NCBI RefSeq assembly: GCF_048569485.1
Contig: NC_134358.1
Span: 244,275,451-244,339,450 of the forward strand
Length of the DNA stretch: 64,000 nucleotides
Reading direction: 5' to 3'
DNA from: Anomaloglossus baeobatrachus
Taxonomy: Eukaryota; Chordata; Amphibia; Anura; Aromobatidae
The translations under genes were made by a program, and so were the position numbers. Shown here piece by piece: positions 1 to 11,190 of the stretch (the first letter of the stretch is position 1; each line of letters begins with the position of its first letter). A model generated the notes under the pieces. It saw only the letters and a program-made list of their open reading frames with translations, made no database searches and had not been told where the DNA came from.

Positions 1-289
1 GGAGGGGCGGTTGGTGCCCGCTCTCTTCAAGATGTTCATGGACGCTGAAAATCGATGTCACGGCCGGTCACCCCGATCTGCCGCCATCCGGTAAGGTATT
101 TGCTCCCCTCTGCTGTCTTCCACTCCCCCCCGACCTCCGTTGCCCCCCGTCGTCCGATTCAACCCCCCTCCACCGACCTCCGCTCCCTCCCACCTGCCCT
201 GTAATCACTGTGCTGCTCCTGCCGTCGGCGATCGGGTCCCCCAGGACTGGGCCTGGGACGGGGCAGGGGTTAAATGTTACTCGTCGCCG
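1..289. other. Unassigned GC-rich stretch
   Basis: Pyrimidine-rich and GC-rich sequence with C homopolymers (for example 126-131). No coding, RNA or repeat feature could be recognised. It may be the edge of a repeat that begins outside the window. Confidence 0.3.
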
Positions 290-1240
290 GGCCGGTGATG
301 TCGGGTCAGGGGGATGTCACAGGTGGCCCTGCCCGGCTTCGTGGCCTCGAGGTGTACAATAAAAGGGGATTTGGATGATGGTGGGGGAATGATGAGAATG
401 ATAGTCTTGTGACGCCACTTGTGGTACATGGCCAGGGATTAGCCGCCGCTGCTGTCGCTGTCCTTCGGGGCGGATGGTGTTGCAGCAAGGATGGTTCTGC
501 TCCTCACAGGTGGATTGGGGCCCCGGGGAGGATGATGAGGAGAGTAGTGGCCTTTGGCGCCGAAGCGCGGGCCGACGGCAATCAAAAGGCTGAATCAGCT
601 GCTGTGGTTCCAGCCGTGATGGGCCCCAGCCGATCCCAGATCCGTTGGAGGTTAGAACCAGTACAGTGGTCGATGGGCTCTTCCTTCTTGCGCCTTTAAA
701 GATGGATCCCTGTAGCCTGAAGCTGCTTGGGGACCCTGGTTTGTGTAGTGTTAGCTCCTGTCCCGTGTGTAGGTGACACGGGGCCGCTGTGGGGCTTGAC
801 TGTAATCACGACTCGGGACCCTATGTGGCACTGTGCTCCGGGATCTCGTGGTGGTCAGAGGGACATGCAATCCCCCTGTCCTGCAGATTCTGGTGATACA
901 ACGTGAAGTCTGTTCCACCCTAAGGCTCTGTACCCTGAACCGCACCGGTCCCGCTCCTGTTCTCTACTGCTGGAGAACACCCTAACTGTTGTGTAAGCTC
1001 CTAACTCCCCCTGGTGGCTGCTCCTCCCCCGGTTCCCTGTCACTAGTGGGTGGATGCCCCCCATGTTTGGTGACTACCATAAGACCCGACCCTAGCCTGG
1101 TCCCCAATGGGGAGGGCAACCTGGTTGTTTATATGAGTTTGTGTTGTGGAACTGGTACAGACCTCCTCTGGATCCAGGATGAGTACTGCACCTTAAGTGA
1201 GGTGCAGTCCTTGTGGTGACTGAAGCCTCAGGGGCGCCAG
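290..1240. repeat. Unclassified interspersed repeat, possibly a solo LTR (fossil)
   Basis: A roughly 950-bp block with an AATAAA signal near 358 and a right edge near CCTCAGGGGCGCCAG (about 1228-1242). It has the feel of an amphibian solo LTR, but no TG...CA ends or target duplication could be fixed, so the class and both borders are uncertain. The short open frames inside it look non-coding. Confidence 0.25.
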
Positions 1241-1306
1241 ATATCCATCTATCTATCTATGATTCTATCTATCTAGCCATCTATCTATGATTCTATCTAT
1301 CTGCTG
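1231..1306. repeat. (TCTA)n microsatellite, imperfect
   Basis: TCTATCTA tetranucleotides interrupted by two copies of TCTATGATTCTA and one AGCC. Ordinary slippage-type microsatellite. Confidence 0.85.
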
Positions 1307-1318
1307 AAAGAGCCTTAA

Positions 1319-1671
1319 AGTGTATCTGTCAGCAGGTTTTTGCTCCCCCATCTGAGAGCAGCATAAAGTAGAAACAGATATCCTGATTCCAGCAGTGTCA
1401 CTTACTGGGCTGTTTGCTTTCATTGTGATAAAATCAATGTTTTATCTGCTGCAGATCTAGCAATTATATAGAGCTCAGAGCTCATGAAGATGCTGGACTA
1501 CCTCCAGCATGACGAGTAGCCCTGTAATGATAATCTCCTGCTGATTAACCAGTGATGTTATCAAACCTATACTAAGCAGCCCAATAAGTGACAATTGCTG
1601 GAATCAGGATCTCTTCCCCTATGTTATGCTGCGCTCAGATTAGGTGTTAATAACCTGGTGACAGATTCCCT
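1319..1671. mobile_element. T2/Kolobok-type MITE
   Basis: The ends read TTAAAGTGTATCTGTCAGCA on the left and TGACAGATTCCCTTTGAA on the right, an imperfect terminal inverted repeat beside TTAA (right copy decayed to TTGA). The same family recurs at 25873-26437 and 58592-58929, sharing the interior phrases 'gagagcagcataa' and 'gttttgataaaatcactg'. Xenopus T2 MITEs are known for TTAA duplications and TTAAAGG ends; membership here is inferred from that. Confidence 0.65.
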
Positions 1672-2193
1672 TTGAAGGGGTTGTCAGGTCTAAATCCACA
1701 AATCTGCATTATCACAATTTGGTTTCAATTACTGTAAAAACTGTATGTGACACATTCCCTTAAAGAAAAAAAAATAGATATACCAAAAATAAATATATAC
1801 CAAAGAAGTTAGATTTAAAAAGAAAAAAAAAAAAGTTAGACTAGGGCCCTGTCAAGAGTCTACCTTGTCATGGTGGCAGGCTTAAAAAATCTGTTGGCCA
1901 AAACAAAATCTGATGTCGGTGTGTGTGATACGGTGTTCAATGTAAAGGGTTAATGTGTGAATGGTGAGGTTGTAGTGCAGAAGTGAAGTTTTTCCAAGAG
2001 TGGCGGTGGGACTGTGGAAGATTCGCGGAGCTGGGGCAGAGGCGGAGCTGGGGCGGAGGAGGAGCTGGGGCGGAGCTTCAAGGGGGCCCCGAACCTTTGC
2101 CAGTATGGGGCCCTGAAATTCCTAGTGGCAGCCCTGTCCAAGGTAAGTAGAAGTACAGAAGATGGACGAGACTAAACACAGGTCTCTAGAGTC
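1672..2193. other. No feature recognised
   Basis: AT-rich sequence with several A runs followed by a short GGGGCGGAG-rich stretch (2030-2080). Nothing coding or clearly mobile was seen. Confidence 0.4.
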
Positions 2194-2196
2194 TAA

Positions 2197-2781
2197 AGGG
2201 GGCTTTACATGCTACGATATCGTTAATGTTTTGTCGTCGGGGTCACATTGTTAGTGACGCACATCCAGCGTCATTAACAATATCGCAGTGTGTAATACTT
2301 ACCAGCGACCTTAGGCGACCTCAAAAATGGTGAAAATCGTTCACCATGGAGAGGTCGTCCCAAACTCAGAAATCGGTAAGGGTTGTTTAGCGTTGTGGTT
2401 CATCACTCATGCGGCAGCACACATCGCTATGTGTGACACCGCATGAGCGAGGACCGTCTCCTTACCTGCCGCCGGCCCCAATGCAGAAGGAAGAGGTGGG
2501 CGGGATGTTTACATCATGCTCAGCTCCGCCCCTCCGCTTTCATTGGCCGGCCGCTTAGTGACGTTGCGGTGATGTCGCTGTGATGCCGAACGTCCCTCCC
2601 CCTTGAAGGAGGGATTGTTCGGCAGTCACAGCGCCGCCGCCGACCAGGTATGTGTGACGCTGCGTAGCGATAATGTTCGCTACGGCAGCGATCACATTCA
2701 CATGCGCGACGGGGGCGGATACTTACACGCTCGCTATCGCTAGAAATTGCTAGCGATATCGCTACCATGTAAAGCCCCCTT
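2197..2781. mobile_element. Palindromic MITE, TAA duplication (PIF/Harbinger-type)
   Basis: Terminal inverted repeats AGGGGGCTTTACATGCTACG and its near complement ending GTAAAGCCCCCTT, bordered by TAA at 2194-2196 and 2782-2784. The interior is GC-rich and partly self-complementary (CGCTATCGCTAG). A second family member lies at 49179-49738. The TAA/TTA duplication suggests PIF/Harbinger, inferred from ends only because no transposase is present. Confidence 0.75.
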
Positions 2782-2784
2782 TAA

Positions 2785-3196
2785 TCCTATACACACAGAT
2801 ATGTCTCAGTGGGCTTTAAGATGCCTAGGGTGCACAATCCAACGTGAAGCAAAACCTGATGTGGAGCACAAAACAGGGTGGCGGCCATAGGAGAAAGAAG
2901 TGGAGACTGTGATATCCAGGACAAGTGCATAACAATTAGAATTAAAAAATCCAGGTAATTAAGATAATTTAGGCGCTGTAGCGAAAAGATTTGCTGGATA
3001 ATGACATTTTGAAACCCTTTGCAAAAATGATATTGCCATTCAAGTATCAGAATGTTTCCAGAGAAACCCACTGCTTCGTAAAGCACCAGGAAACCAGACC
3101 ACTAAACATATGAGAATATATGCAAAGGTATAAAATAGAAAAAAATCAGTTAATTTTAGGTCCAAAGGTAAGTTTATGGGCCGAGCATGGTTCCTT
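2785..3196. other. No feature recognised
   Basis: Moderately AT-rich unique-looking sequence between two MITEs. No coding potential, RNA gene or terminal repeat was seen. Confidence 0.4.
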
Positions 3197-3715
3197 TAAG
3201 GCCCCTTTCACACGTCAGTGATTCTGGTACGTTTGTGCTTTTTTTTTAACCCCTTAACGACCTTTGACGTACTGAGTACGTCATGGTGACATGGTGCTAA
3301 ACGACCCATGACGTACTCAGTACGTCATGGCGAAATCGCGGTCCCGGAGCCCCGGGGAGTGAAATTTGTTTAATTAAACGGTAGATTCGGGAAGGAAGGG
3401 ACCTCTGCCTGACCTCAGGAGGGGTGGTGCCTCCTCCCCGAACCTACAGAGGCTGTGATTGGCTGACGAACGCCGCTCAGCCAATTACAGCCACTGTAAT
3501 GTTCCAGCCATTGAAAATGGCTGGAACATTGAAATCCAGCTCTGATCAGTGCTGCTGTAGCACTGGCCATTGGCTGGAGCTGGGTGATCGATGCTTCACC
3601 CGCCCCCAGCTCTGATTGAAGAGACCGGTCTTGTGACCGCTCTCTCCAATCAATGTGGATCTGCGGCCTGTGACCGTCCCTGGAAGCCGAGGAGAGCGGT
3701 AAGTTGCTGTCCCCG

Positions 3716-4557
3716 CCGCCCGCCCCTGTCCCCGATCGCCCCGCCGCTGCTCCCGATCCACCGCTGTCCCCGCCGCTGTCTCCGATCGCCCCGCCGCTGC
3801 TCCCCCTCCACCGCTGTCCCCGGCGCCATGCTCCCGCTCCACCGCTGTCCCCGGCGCCATGCTCCCGCTCCACCGCTGTCCCCGGCGCCATGCTCCCGCT
3901 CCACCGCTGTCCCCGCCGCTGCTCCTGATGCACCGCTGTCCCCGCCGCTGTCTCCAATCGCCCCGCCGCTGCACGCGCTCCACCGCTGTCCCCGCCGCTG
4001 CTCCCGATGCACCGCTGTCCCCGCCGCTGTCTCCGATCGCCCCGCCGCTGCTCCCGATCCACCGCTGTCCCCGCCGCTGTCTCCGATCGCCCCGCCGCTG
4101 CTCCCGATCCACCGCTGTCCCCGGCACCACGCTCCTGATCCACCGCTGTCCCCGGCGCCATGCTCCCGCTCCACCGCTGTCCCCGCCGCTGCTCCCGATG
4201 CACCGCTGTCTCCGATCGCCCCGCCGCTGCTCCCGTTCCACCGCTGTCCCCGCCGCTGCTCCCGATGCACCGCTGTCCCCGCCGCTGTCTCCGATCGCCC
4301 CGCCGCTGCTCCCGATCCACCGCTGTCCCCGGCGCCATGCTCCCGATCCACCGCTGTCCCCGGCGCCATGCTCCCGATCCACCGCTGTCCCCGCCGCCGC
4401 TCCCGATCCACCGCTGTCCCCGGCACCATGCTCCCGCTCCACCGCTGTCCCCGCCGCCGCTCCCGATCCACCGCTGTCCCCGGCGCCATGCTCCCGATCC
4501 ACCGCTGTCCCCGCCGACGCTCCCGATCCACCGCTGTCCCCGCCGCCATGCTCGCCA
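3716..4557. repeat. GC-rich minisatellite, unit about 30 bp
   Basis: About 28 imperfect copies built around CCGCTGCTCCCGATCCACCG followed by CTGTCCCCG, with a variant carrying GGCGCCATG and longer compound units containing TCTCCGATCGCCC. The unit is often divisible by three, so long arginine/proline-rich open frames appear on both strands; they are judged non-coding. Confidence 0.9.
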
Positions 4558-4685
4558 CTGTCCTCGCCGCCATCGCACCCACCTTTTTCAGCCGCTGCTG
4601 CCCCCGAATCGGCCCCCACTGTTCCCGATCGGCGGCCGCCGCCTCCTTCATCGGCTGCCCCTTCTCCATCGCCACACCTCCTATC

Positions 4686-5028
4686 CCTCCATGTGCTGCA
4701 AGCCACCCTCCCCCCACATGGGGGGAGGGTGGCTTGCAGCACATGTGGGGGGAGGGTGGCTGGCTTGCAGCACATGTGGGGGGAGGGTGGCTGGCTTGCA
4801 GCACATGTGGGGGGAGGGTGGCTGGCTTGCAGCACATGTGCTGCAAGCCACCCTCCCCCCACATGTGCTGCAAGCCACCCTCCCCCCACATGTGCTGCAA
4901 GCCACCCTCCCCCTACATGTGCTGCAAGCCACCCTCCCCCTACATGTGCTGCAAGCCACCCTCCCCCTACATGTGCTGCAAGCCACCCTCCCCCCACATG
5001 TGCTGCAAGCCACCCTCCCCCCGGGGGC
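4686..5028. repeat. Strand-switching 27-bp minisatellite
   Basis: The unit reads ACATGTGCTGCAAGCCACCC plus TCCCCCC. The first copy is forward (4690-4719), the next four are inverted (about 4720-4835, some carrying an extra GGCT), and from about 4835 to 5028 about seven copies are forward again. The two switch points make perfect local palindromes, one centred on CCCCCCACATGGGGGG (near 4719) and one on GCAGCACATGTGCTGC (near 4835). Confidence 0.9.
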
Positions 5029-5507
5029 CCCCCCTCCTCCATGTGCCATCTCTCTCTCCCATCAGACTCTTCCCCTCTCCCCGATCTGCTGCCTGCTCTC
5101 TCCCATTTTCCATCTACTGCCCCCTCTCACCCTCCTCGATCTGTTGCCTCCTTCATCTGCTGCCTCTTCTGTCTGCTGTGATCCTGCTGCCTAGATCCAT
5201 CCTGTAAGGTAGGTATCCCCATCTCACCTCCCCCCCCATCCTCTGCCGCTCCTCCATCCGCTGCGCCCTTTCCCATCTTCCATCCGCTGCGCCCTTTCTC
5301 ATCTGCCGCCCCGCCCTCTCGCATCACATTATCCAGCGCAGTTGCTCGCTTCCAGACTGCAGTGGATGATGCGATGCAAGACTCGTGCATTGCTCTCACA
5401 TTTGGCACTGATCTTAGTGGCAGGCGCTCATTTTTTTTTTTTTTTTTTTTACTGATGTCTGTATTTTTTATTTCGCCAAACTAATTTTTTTTGTATGGGG
5501 GGGGTCT

Positions 5508-7310
5508 AGTTTCCAAAATGGGATCACATGTGGGGGAGCTCCATTGTTTAGGCACCTCAGGGGGTCTCCAAATGAAACATGGCGTCTGCTAATAATTCCA
5601 ATCAATTTTACTGTGAAATGGCGCTCCTTCTCTTCTGAGCCCCGCCGTACGCCCAAACAATTGATTTCCACCACATATGAGGTATCGTCGTACTCAGGAG
5701 AAATTGCACAATACATTTTATGGTGCATTTTTTTCCTGATACCCTTGTGGGAAAAAAAGCTACCTGTTTGAAAAAACAATTTTGTGGTAAAAAAAAAAAT
5801 AAAATATTTTCACGGCTGAACATTACAAACGTTTGTGAAGCCTCCAGGGGTTCAAAGTGCTCACTAAACAGCTAGATAAATTCCATGAGGGGTCTAGTTT
5901 CCAAAATGGGGTCAATTGTGGGGGAGCTCCATTGTTTAGGCACTTCAGGGGGGTCTCCAAACGCAACATGGCGTCCGCTAATAATTCCAACCAAGTTTGC
6001 TGTGAAATGGCGCTCCTTGCCTTCCGAGTCCTGCCATGCGCCCAAACATTTGATTTCCACCACATATGGGGTATCTGCGTACTCAGGAGAAAATGCACAA
6101 TACATTTTATGGTGCATTTTTTCCTGATACCCTTGTGATAAAAAAAGCTACCTGGTTGAAGCAACAGTTTTGTGGTAAAAATTTTTTTTTTCTTTTCACG
6201 GCTCAACGTTATAAACTTCTGTGAAGCCCCCAGGGGTTCAAAGTGCACATCAAAGATCTAGAAAAAATATTTGAGGGCTCTAGTTTCCAAAATGGGGTCA
6301 CTTATGGGGGAGCTCCATTGTTTAGGCACCTCGGGGAGTCTTCAAACCCGACATGGCGTCCGCTAATGAGTGCAGCTAATTTTGCACTCAAAAATTCAAA
6401 TGGTGCTCCTTGCCTTCCGAGTCCTGCTGTGTGCCCAAACATTTGATTACCACCACATATGGGGTATCTGCGTACTCAGGAGAAAATGCACAATACATTT
6501 TATGGTGCATTTTTTCCTGATACCCTTGTGATAAAAAAATCTACCTGGTTGAAGCAACAGTTTTGTGGTAAAAAAATTTTTTTTTCTTTTCACGGCTCAA
6601 CGTTATAAACTTCTGTGAAGCCCCCAGGGGTTCAAAGTGCACATCAAACATCTAGAAAAAATATTTGAGGGCTCTAGTTTCCAAAATGCGGTCACTTATG
6701 GGGGAGCTCCATTGTTTAGGCACCTCGGGGAGTCTTCAAACCCGACATGGCGTCCGCTAATGAGTGCAGCTAATTTTGCACTCAAAAATTCAAATGGTGC
6801 TCCTTGCCTTCCGAGTCCTGCTGTGTGCCCAAACATTTGATTACCACCACATATGGGGTATCTGCGTACTCAGGAGAAAATGCACAATACATTTTATGGT
6901 GCATTTTTTCCTGATACCCTTGTGATAAAAAAAGCTACCTGGTTGAAGCAACAGTTTTGTGGTAAAAAAAAATTTTTTTCTTTTCACGGCTCAACGTTAT
7001 AAACTTCTGTGAAGCCCCCAGGGGTTCAAAGTGCACATCAAACATCTAGAAAAAATATTTGAGGGCTCTAGTTTCCAAAATGGGGTCACTTATGGGGGAG
7101 CTCCATTGTTTAGGCACCTCGGGGAGTCTTCAAACCCGACATGGCGTCCGCTAATGAGTGCAGCTAATTTTGCACTCAAAAATTCAAATGGTGCTCCTTG
7201 CCTTCCGAGTCCTGCTGTGTGCCCAAACATTTGATTACCACCACATATGGGGTATCTGCGTACTCAGGAGAAAATGCACGATACATTTTATGATGCAATT
7301 TTCCTGATAC
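5508..7310. repeat. 394-bp tandem repeat, about 4.6 copies
   Basis: The phrase GGGGGAGCTCCATTGTTTAG recurs near 5532, 5920, 6308, 6702 and 7096. The last three copies are spaced exactly 394 bp and are almost identical, while the first two are more diverged, indicating recent duplication on the right side. A 67-residue open frame recurs once per unit (from 6243, 6637 and 7031) but has no hallmark of a protein. Confidence 0.92.
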
Positions 7311-8403
7311 CCTTGTGAAAATACTAATTTTTATGGCTAAAGTAACATTTTTGTGTTAAAAAAGTAAAATTTTCATTTTTTCGTCTACATTGCTTTGGTT
7401 GCTGTGAAGCTCCTAAAGGGTTAATAAACTTCTTGGATGTGGTTTTGAGCAGAGTGAGGGGTGCAGATTTTAGAATTGGGTCACTTTTGGGTATTTTCTG
7501 TCGCCTAGGTTTCTCAAATCACTCCAAATGTGATGTGGTACCTAAAAAATTTTTTTTGTAAATTTTGTTGGAAAAATGAGAAATTGGTGATGAACTTTGA
7601 ACCCTTCTAACTTCCTAACGGAAATTTTTTTTTTTTCAAAAATTGCGCTGGTGTAAAGTAGACATGTGGGAAATGTTATTTAGTAACTTTTTTGTGTGAC
7701 ATATCTCTCAGATTTATGGGCATAAAATTTCAAATTTTGAAAATTGCAAAATTTTCAAAATTTTCGCCAAATTTCCACAAATAAACGCAAAACATATCGG
7801 CCTAAATTTACCACTGACATGAAGTACAATATGTCACGAAAAAATAATCTCAGAATCGCCAGGATCCGTTGAAGTGTTCCAGAGTTATAACCTGTCAAAG
7901 TGACACTGGTCAAAATTGCAAAAAATGGCCGGGTCTTTAAGGTGAAAACAGGCTGGGGGCTGAAGGGGTTAAACATACCAGAATCACTGACATACGCAGA
8001 CCCATTATAATGAATGGGTCTGCTCACACATCAGTGATTTTTCACTGCACGTGTCTCCGTGCGGCGTACCCGCGTGTCCGTGATTGCCGCACGGAGACAT
8101 GTCCATTTTTTTCTGGCATCACTGATGTCCCATGAACCACGCAGTGGTGTGGTCCGTGAAACATGTGCCAGAAAAAAACGTGCTTTTAAAATAAAAATAA
8201 TTTTTACTCACCCGGCGTCCAGCGATGTCCTCTGCAGCCCGTGCAGCTTGCTACTTCTGAGCCGGCTCATTACTGTCGCGCATATTCATGATGCACGACA
8301 CAGCCGACCCGGAAGCAGCTGCTGCGGGGGTCAGCGCCGGCCGGATGCTGCACCGCGGGAGCGTTCAGCACCATGGAGAGTGGGAGCGGGCACAGGTGAG
8401 TTA

Positions 8404-8995
8404 GGGGTACTTTGCACGCTGCGACATCGCAGGCCGATGCTGCGATGCCGAGCGCGATAGTCCCCGCCCCCATCGCAGCAGCGATATCCTTGTGATAGCT
8501 GCCGTAGCGAACATTATCGCTACAGCAGCTTCACATGGACTCACCTGTCCTGCGACCGTCGCTCTGGCCGGCGACCCGCCTCCTTGTTAAGGGGGCGGGT
8601 CGTACGGCATCATAGCGACGTCACACGCCAGGCGGCCAATCGGAGCGGAGGGGCGGAGATGAGTGGGATGTAAACATCGCGCCCATCTCCTTCCTTCCGC
8701 ATATTCTACGGAAGCCGCAGTGACGCCGGTAAGAGATGTTCGTCGCTCCTGCGGCTTCACACACAGCGATGTGTGCTGCCGCAGGAGCGAGGAACAACAT
8801 CGGACTGTCGCGTCAGCGTAATTATGGATTACGCCGACGCTGCAGCGATGATACGATTACGACGCTTTTGCGCTCGTTAAGCGTATCATCGAGCCTTTAC
8901 ACACTACGATGTCGCATGCGATGCCGGAAGTGCGTCACTTTTAATTTGACCCCACCGACATCGCAGCTGCGATGTCGTAGTGAGCAAAGTACCCC
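8404..8995. mobile_element. MITE with GGGGTAC ends, TTA duplication
   Basis: Ends GGGGTACTTTGCACGCTGCG and a right terminus TGAGCAAAGTACCCC form an inverted repeat, with TTA at 8401-8403 and 8996-8998. It is inserted inside the MITE at 3200-9153. The same terminal family occurs at 27624-28273 and 46535-47056. PIF/Harbinger is inferred from the TTA duplication. Confidence 0.8.
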
Positions 8996-9184
8996 TTAAT
9001 CTCTAAGTGCAACCACGGGCCACAGAGAACGGAGCCCGGATTGCACTTAGACAACCCATGTGTGCCGTAATTCACGGCACACGGAGGGACATGTGCGTGT
9101 TTTACACGCCAGTGAAAAACGTCAGTGTTTTTCACTGACGTGTGAAACGGGCCTAAGGTAGTATTTTCTGAAATACTGCCTGCA

Positions 9185-9393
9185 CCACATGCCATGTCAA
9201 ACATACAGCGGGAGATTAGGGAGGTGAATAAGTGGCTCAGGACTTGGTGTAAGATGAAGGCCTTTGAGTTTCTGGAGAATTACGTCAACGTTTCTGTTGG
9301 CTACAGGCTCTACGCAGGGGTTGGGCTGCACATCAATGGGGAGGATGCAGCTGTGCTGGGGGAAAAATGGCTAGATGGTTGGAAGAGTATTTA
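9185..9393 (+). pseudogene. Remnant resembling the C-terminal end of a retroelement SGNH-type esterase
   Basis: The frame starting at 9194 reads through 66 codons to a stop at 9392-9394. Its C-terminal part has REVNKWLRTWC, FEFLENYVN and GLHINGEDAAVLGEKW, which matches the pattern of SGNH/GDSL hydrolase ends in vertebrate retroelement ORF1-like proteins: an 'N.WLR.WC' helix, a 'FLDN' strand and a 'DGLHLN' block before a terminal helix. The aspartate expected before GLH is valine here, so it would not be catalytic. It is cut on both sides by the MITE at 3200-9153 and the Tc1 copy at 9432. The parent element cannot be named. Chance resemblance is possible because only about 60 residues remain. 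Confidence 0.4.
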
Positions 9394-10719
9394 AACTACT
9401 AGGTACTTGGGGGGGGGGCAATTATTGTACACGAGAGGAAAGTCACCTTTTCTGATTTGGCAAGATTTTTTTGCACATTATGGTGGAAAATAAGTATTTG
9501 GTCAATAACAAATGTTAATCTCAATATTTTGTTATATATCCTTCGTTGACATTGACAGACATCAAATGTTTTCTGTTAGTCTTCATAAGGTTGGCACATA
9601 CTGTTGGTGGTATGTTAGCCCATCCCTCCATGCAGATCTCCTCTAGAGCAGTGATGTTTTGGGCCTGTCGCTAAGCAAAATGGGCTTTCAACTCCCTCCA
9701 AAGGTTTTCAATGGGATTGAGATCTGGAGACTGGCTAGGCCACTCTAGGACCTTCATATGCTTCTTACGAATCCACTCCTTCGTTGCCCTGGTGGTGTGC
9801 TTGGGATCATTATCATGCTGAAAGACCAACCCCGTTTCATCTTCAATGCCCTTGCTGATGGAAGGAGGTTTGCACTCAAAATGTCATGATACATGGCCCC
9901 ATTCATTCTTTCATATACACAGATCAGTCGTCCTGGTCCCTTTGCAGAGAAACAGCCCCAAAGCATGATGTTGCCATCCCCATGCTTCACAGTAGGTATG
10001 GTGTTTTTTGGATGCAATTCAGCATTTTGTCTCCTCCAAACAAGACAAGTTGTGTTTCTACCAAACAGTTCTATTTTGGCTTCATCAGACCATATGACAT
10101 TCTCCCAATACTCTTCTGGCTAATCCAAATGCTCTCTAGCAAACTTCAGACGGACCAAGAACATGTACTGGCTTAAGCAGGGGAACATGTCTGGCACTGC
10201 AGGATCCGTGTCCCTAGTGACATAGTGTGTTACTGATGGTAGCCTTTGTTACGGTGGTCCCAGCTCTATGCAGGTCATTCACTAGGTCCCCCTGTGTGGT
10301 TCTGGGATTTTTGTGCACCGTTCTTTTTATCATTTTGACCCCACGGGATGAGATCTTTTGTGGACCCCCAGATCGAGGGAGATGATCAGTGGTCTCGTAT
10401 GTCTTCCATTTTCTTATTATTGCTCCCACAATTGATTTCATCACACCAAGCTGCTTGCCTTTTGCAGATTAATTCTCTCCAGCCTGGTCCAGGGCTACAA
10501 TTTTGTTTATGGTGTCCTTCGACGGCTCTTTGGTCCTCACCATAGTGAAGTTTGGAGTGTGACTGTTTGAGGTTGTGGACAGGTGACTTCTACACTGATA
10601 ACAAGGTCAAACAGGTGCCATTACTACAGGTAATGAGTGGAGGACAGAGAAGCCTCTTAAAGAAGAAGTTACAGGTCTGTGAGAGCCAGAAATCTTGCAT
10701 ATTTTTAGATGACTAAATA

Positions 10720-11190
10720 TCAGGCAGCAGGAGAAAAGCAGGTTTAATACCGCGCCAAACCACAGGAATGCAGATGAAATTAATAGATCTCTTTTCTTTA
10801 TTTTCACAGGTCTACGCGTTTCAAGGACATATCCGTCCTCTTCCTCAGGACAAATGCAGAGAATACTACTGATAGTATTCTCTGCATTTGTCCTGAGGAA
10901 GAGGACGGATATGTCCTTGAAACGCGTAGACCTGTGAAAATAAAGAAAAGAGATCTATTAATTTCATCTGCATTCCTGTGGTTTGGCGCGGTATTAAACC
11001 TGCTTTTCTCCTGCTGCCTGAAATTTACTCCATTTTGCGGGACTGCTGCCTTCCACGTCACTTTCATGCTGACAAAGGGGTTGTGACTGTCACAACCACA
11101 CCAGGTGAGTGTTCCTTTTTACATTCACCCCACATTGTTATATCGGGTAAGACCCTATTTGCGCCTTTTTTTCCCACAGCCTTTTTGCTT
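10720..11190 (+). mobile_element. Short non-autonomous retro-insertion, foldback with hammerhead-like motif
   Basis: Flanked by an exact 13-bp duplication AGATGACTAAATA at 10707-10719 and 11191-11203. The first 300 bp (10721-11020) are a nearly perfect palindrome centred at about 10870, an inverted copy followed by a forward copy; about 170 bp of single-copy tail follow. The forward arm contains CTGAGGA...GAAACGCGTAGA, a hammerhead-type core. The size of the duplication and the inverted-plus-forward layout fit Penelope-like or retrozyme-like elements rather than a DNA transposon; this is inference, as no protein is encoded. Compare the insertion at 38561-39110. Confidence 0.6.
10890..10931 (+). 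ncRNA. Hammerhead-ribozyme-like motif, minimal stem III
   Basis: CTGAGGA at 10893-10899 fits the CUGANGA core. Stem II can form between AGAGGAC (10900-10906) and GTCCTT (10913-10918) with one bulged base. GAA lies at 10919-10921, stem III is only A922-C923 against G926-T927, the putative cleavage base is A10928, and stem I is just GTC/GAC. Short stem III is typical of retroelement hammerheads that may act as dimers. A mirror copy lies on the minus strand at about 10810-10851 because of the palindrome. Activity is doubtful given weak stem I. Confidence 0.4.

Larger units (their letters stand above)
3250..7968. mobile_element. 4.7-kb non-autonomous TTAA element filled with tandem arrays
   Basis: Begins CCCCTTAACGACC and ends GCTGAAGGGG, with TTAA at 3246-3249 and 7969-7972. 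The termini are only weakly inverted-repeat beyond CCCCTT. TTAA plus CCC ends fit piggyBac better than Kolobok, but no transposase is present and the superfamily is left open. From left to right it holds a GTACTGAGTACGTCATG inverted motif (3269-3328), a 30-bp minisatellite (3716-4557), a strand-switching 27-bp minisatellite (4686-5028), a C/T-rich segment (5030-5400), 394-bp tandem repeats (5508-7310) and an AT-rich tail. A relative appears at 63360-64000 and a 305-bp deletion form at 17027-17331. The long open frames in its arrays are repeat artefacts. Confidence 0.7.
3200..9153. mobile_element. Host MITE (PIF/Harbinger-type) split by two nested insertions
   Basis: Left end GGCCCCTTTCACACGTCAGT pairs with right end ACTGACGTGTGAAACGGGCC, with TAA at 3197-3199 and 9154-9156. 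It is interrupted by a TTAA element (3250-7968) and by a second TTA-flanked MITE (8404-8995). With both removed, about 640 bp remain, and the joins at TTAA and TTA read smoothly. Order of events: this element first, then each insert. The interior contains CAGTGATTTTTCACTG-type self-complementary segments. Confidence 0.8.

Noticed and set aside
3415-5207. Overlapping open frames of 340-540 residues on both strands
   Set aside because: They coincide with GC-rich minisatellites whose unit length keeps several frames open; composition is repetitive Arg/Pro/Gly and no domain is visible.
6243-7234. Three copies of a 67-residue frame, 394 bp apart, as a repeated small gene
   Set aside because: The spacing equals the tandem repeat period, and the frame has no family resemblance and differs in the more diverged copies.
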